Shown piece after piece: positions 62,933 to 64,000 of a stretch of 64,000 nucleotides of DNA. A program made the position numbers and the translations under genes. Where the stretch lies: NCBI GenBank assembly GCA_017134815.1, contig CP071032.1:2104001-2168000 (forward strand). The letters run 5' to 3'. The DNA comes from Lentisphaerota bacterium (GTDB taxonomy: Bacteria > Verrucomicrobiota > Lentisphaeria > Victivallales > Victivallaceae). Each line of letters opens with the position of its first letter. The first letter of the stretch is position 1. The notes beneath the pieces are model-generated. The model saw only the letters and a program-made list of their open reading frames with translations. It ran no database searches and had not been told where the DNA came from.

Positions 62933-64000
62933 GTGCCTAACAGTTTTGTTGACTACTACAATGACCAGAAGCGATATTTTGATAAATTAAGTGTGGTCAG
63001 GGCTGCCTGTGACAAATATATAAAAGCCAGAAATAAATGGCTGTCCGGCAAAGTCCCTGCTTATCGCGGCGGCTGGAAGAATTTAAATCTTTTCTGCAGT
63101 CCGGATAAGACTAGAGCCAATGTTTCAGCCATGGAACTCATACTGAAAGATATAGACTTATATCTTGATCAGGAAAATTCAGTGGGCGGTACTGCCAGTT
63201 ACGCTGCTTTATTGCGAAAAATACGCTCAAACCTGAATCGGTTTGCCACGGACGGGCATGGCAGGGAACTGCTCACAATATTCCTGGCGGAGGCTTCAGC
63301 CGATCATGAAAAATGGAAGACCAGCGTCAAGGCTCCAGAGGACCTTTCAGATTTTCTGGGTGAAATCGGCAGCTGCAGAATTAATCATTTCAGTATTTTT
63401 GAACTCATTTCATTTAACAGCAGGGGGCATGTTATTTTAATGAAAAAACCACGTGGCGGCAGCATGGTTTTAAAGCAGATATACGCAAAAAGTAATTTTA
63501 ATGTTAAAGTCGATTTAAAACAAATAGTTAGAAATGAAGCGGCCTGTTTTGCTGCAGCATATAAAAAATTTCACTGTGATGACGGTTTTTATGATGAGAA
63601 TCCAACCGGATATATTGCAGGATTAACCAATAACCTGAATCCCCAGCAGAATCATTTTGTTCCTGAGCGAGTTGCCGCTTCCTTTGTCATGCCGACAGTA
63701 GAGGGTATAAGAATGGATGAGTATTTATTCACGCAGCACAGTGAAAGTGCCTTGCTTCAGCTTTTTTATAATCTGTTTCACGCCTTGGCAGAACTGCATT
63801 TTCAAGTCAAAATAGCTCATAATAATATTCAGCCAAAGAACATATTGGTCACGAGTCAACTTAATATTCTTTTCACCGGTTACAGTGCGGCGGGCGCAGC
63901 TGAAAAAAACGGGATCCGGCATGATGTTGTAAACATGGTTTGCAGTATTATTGAGAAGGATATCAAGCGAAAGGACATCTTTCTTGAAAGATATGTTGAA
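62933..64000 (+). CDS. Protein kinase-like protein, predicted pseudokinase (partial, runs off the window)
   Basis: The frame is open for 356 codons to the window end. It starts at GTG with AAGGAGGAG in front. The C-terminal half resembles a eukaryotic-type kinase: an ATP-lysine-like VLKQIY near residue 187, a helix ALAELHFQVKIAH, then His296-Asn-Asn-IQPK-Asn303 in place of HRDxKxxN, and FTGY (314-317) in place of DFG. Loss of the catalytic Asp and of the DFG Asp argues for a pseudokinase. The N-terminal 150 residues are helical and unassigned. It follows the DUF4347-like gene. Confidence 0.7.
   Translation, partial: MPNSFVDYYNDQKRYFDKLSVVRAACDKYIKARNKWLSGKVPAYRGGWKNLNLFCSPDKTRANVSAMELILKDIDLYLDQENSVGGTASYAALLRKIRSNLNRFATDGHGRELLTIFLAEASADHEKWKTSVKAPEDLSDFLGEIGSCRINHFSIFELISFNSRGHVILMKKPRGGSMVLKQIYAKSNFNVKVDLKQIVRNEAACFAAAYKKFHCDDGFYDENPTGYIAGLTNNLNPQQNHFVPERVAASFVMPTVEGIRMDEYLFTQHSESALLQLFYNLFHALAELHFQVKIAHNNIQPKNILVTSQLNILFTGYSAAGAAEKNGIRHDVVNMVCSIIEKDIKRKDIFLERYVE

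Overview
The window is a bacterial chromosome segment, mostly housekeeping genes of ordinary composition, from a Gram-negative (diderm) organism. Evidence for an outer membrane is a phosphoheptose isomerase, an ExbB/ExbD/TonB set and several lipoproteins with lipoboxes. A MoxR-DUF58-BatA cluster and a DUF4347-like protein starting with an LELR-type N-terminal motif would fit the PVC superphylum, perhaps Lentisphaerota. That placement is my inference; no rRNA gene is present to confirm it.

Layout. 0-10.8 kb: dnaN (minus) faces away from gmhA-uppS-cdsA, followed by an Lrp-type regulator, an aminotransferase and a HIT protein. Next come ruvC and yebC (minus), then a minus-strand ECF sigma factor with two tandem anti-sigma-like paralogues. 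10.8-16.6 kb: an N-acyl-D-amino-acid deacylase, two paralogous proteins with a papain-like Cys/His/Asp pattern set in AT-rich DNA, a lipoprotein and tadA. 16.7-24.3 kb: a MoxR/DUF58/DUF4381-like/BatA operon, dut, a double PilT-type ATPase and ispF. 24.4-38.3 kb: two VOC proteins, a DUF1624/DUF5009-like membrane protein, a DUF120 (archaeal riboflavin kinase-like) protein, a short-chain epimerase, tonB-exbD-exbB, a ROK kinase, uvrC, a Sel1-repeat lipoprotein, an AAA+ ATPase, yceD and coaD. 38.5-50.5 kb: ribF, a membrane-anchored MerR-like protein, a UPF1/DNA2-like helicase, holA and a complete biotin operon bioBFGCDA. 50.7-52.5 kb: tRNA-Val followed by an AT-rich patch with a HEPN-type gene and decayed coding sequence. 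52.5-64 kb: an uncharacterised helical protein with a CpsB-type PHP phosphatase, a purine permease, a sensor kinase/TIM-barrel/NtrC operon, a secreted protein, the DUF4347-like protein, and a pseudokinase running off the right end.

How it fits together. bioG/bioC make pimeloyl-ACP by the masked methyl ester route, and bioF, bioA, bioD and bioB finish biotin. ExbB, ExbD and TonB would energise outer-membrane transport. The MoxR cluster looks like the common chaperone/vWA membrane system. The most unusual items are the paired papain-like proteins, the duplicated anti-sigma unit that carries a scrap of the sigma gene and a conserved 3' RNA hairpin, the predicted pseudokinase at the right edge, the double PilT, and the DUF120 protein in a genome that already has ribF. 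No CRISPR array, insertion sequence or intact prophage was seen.
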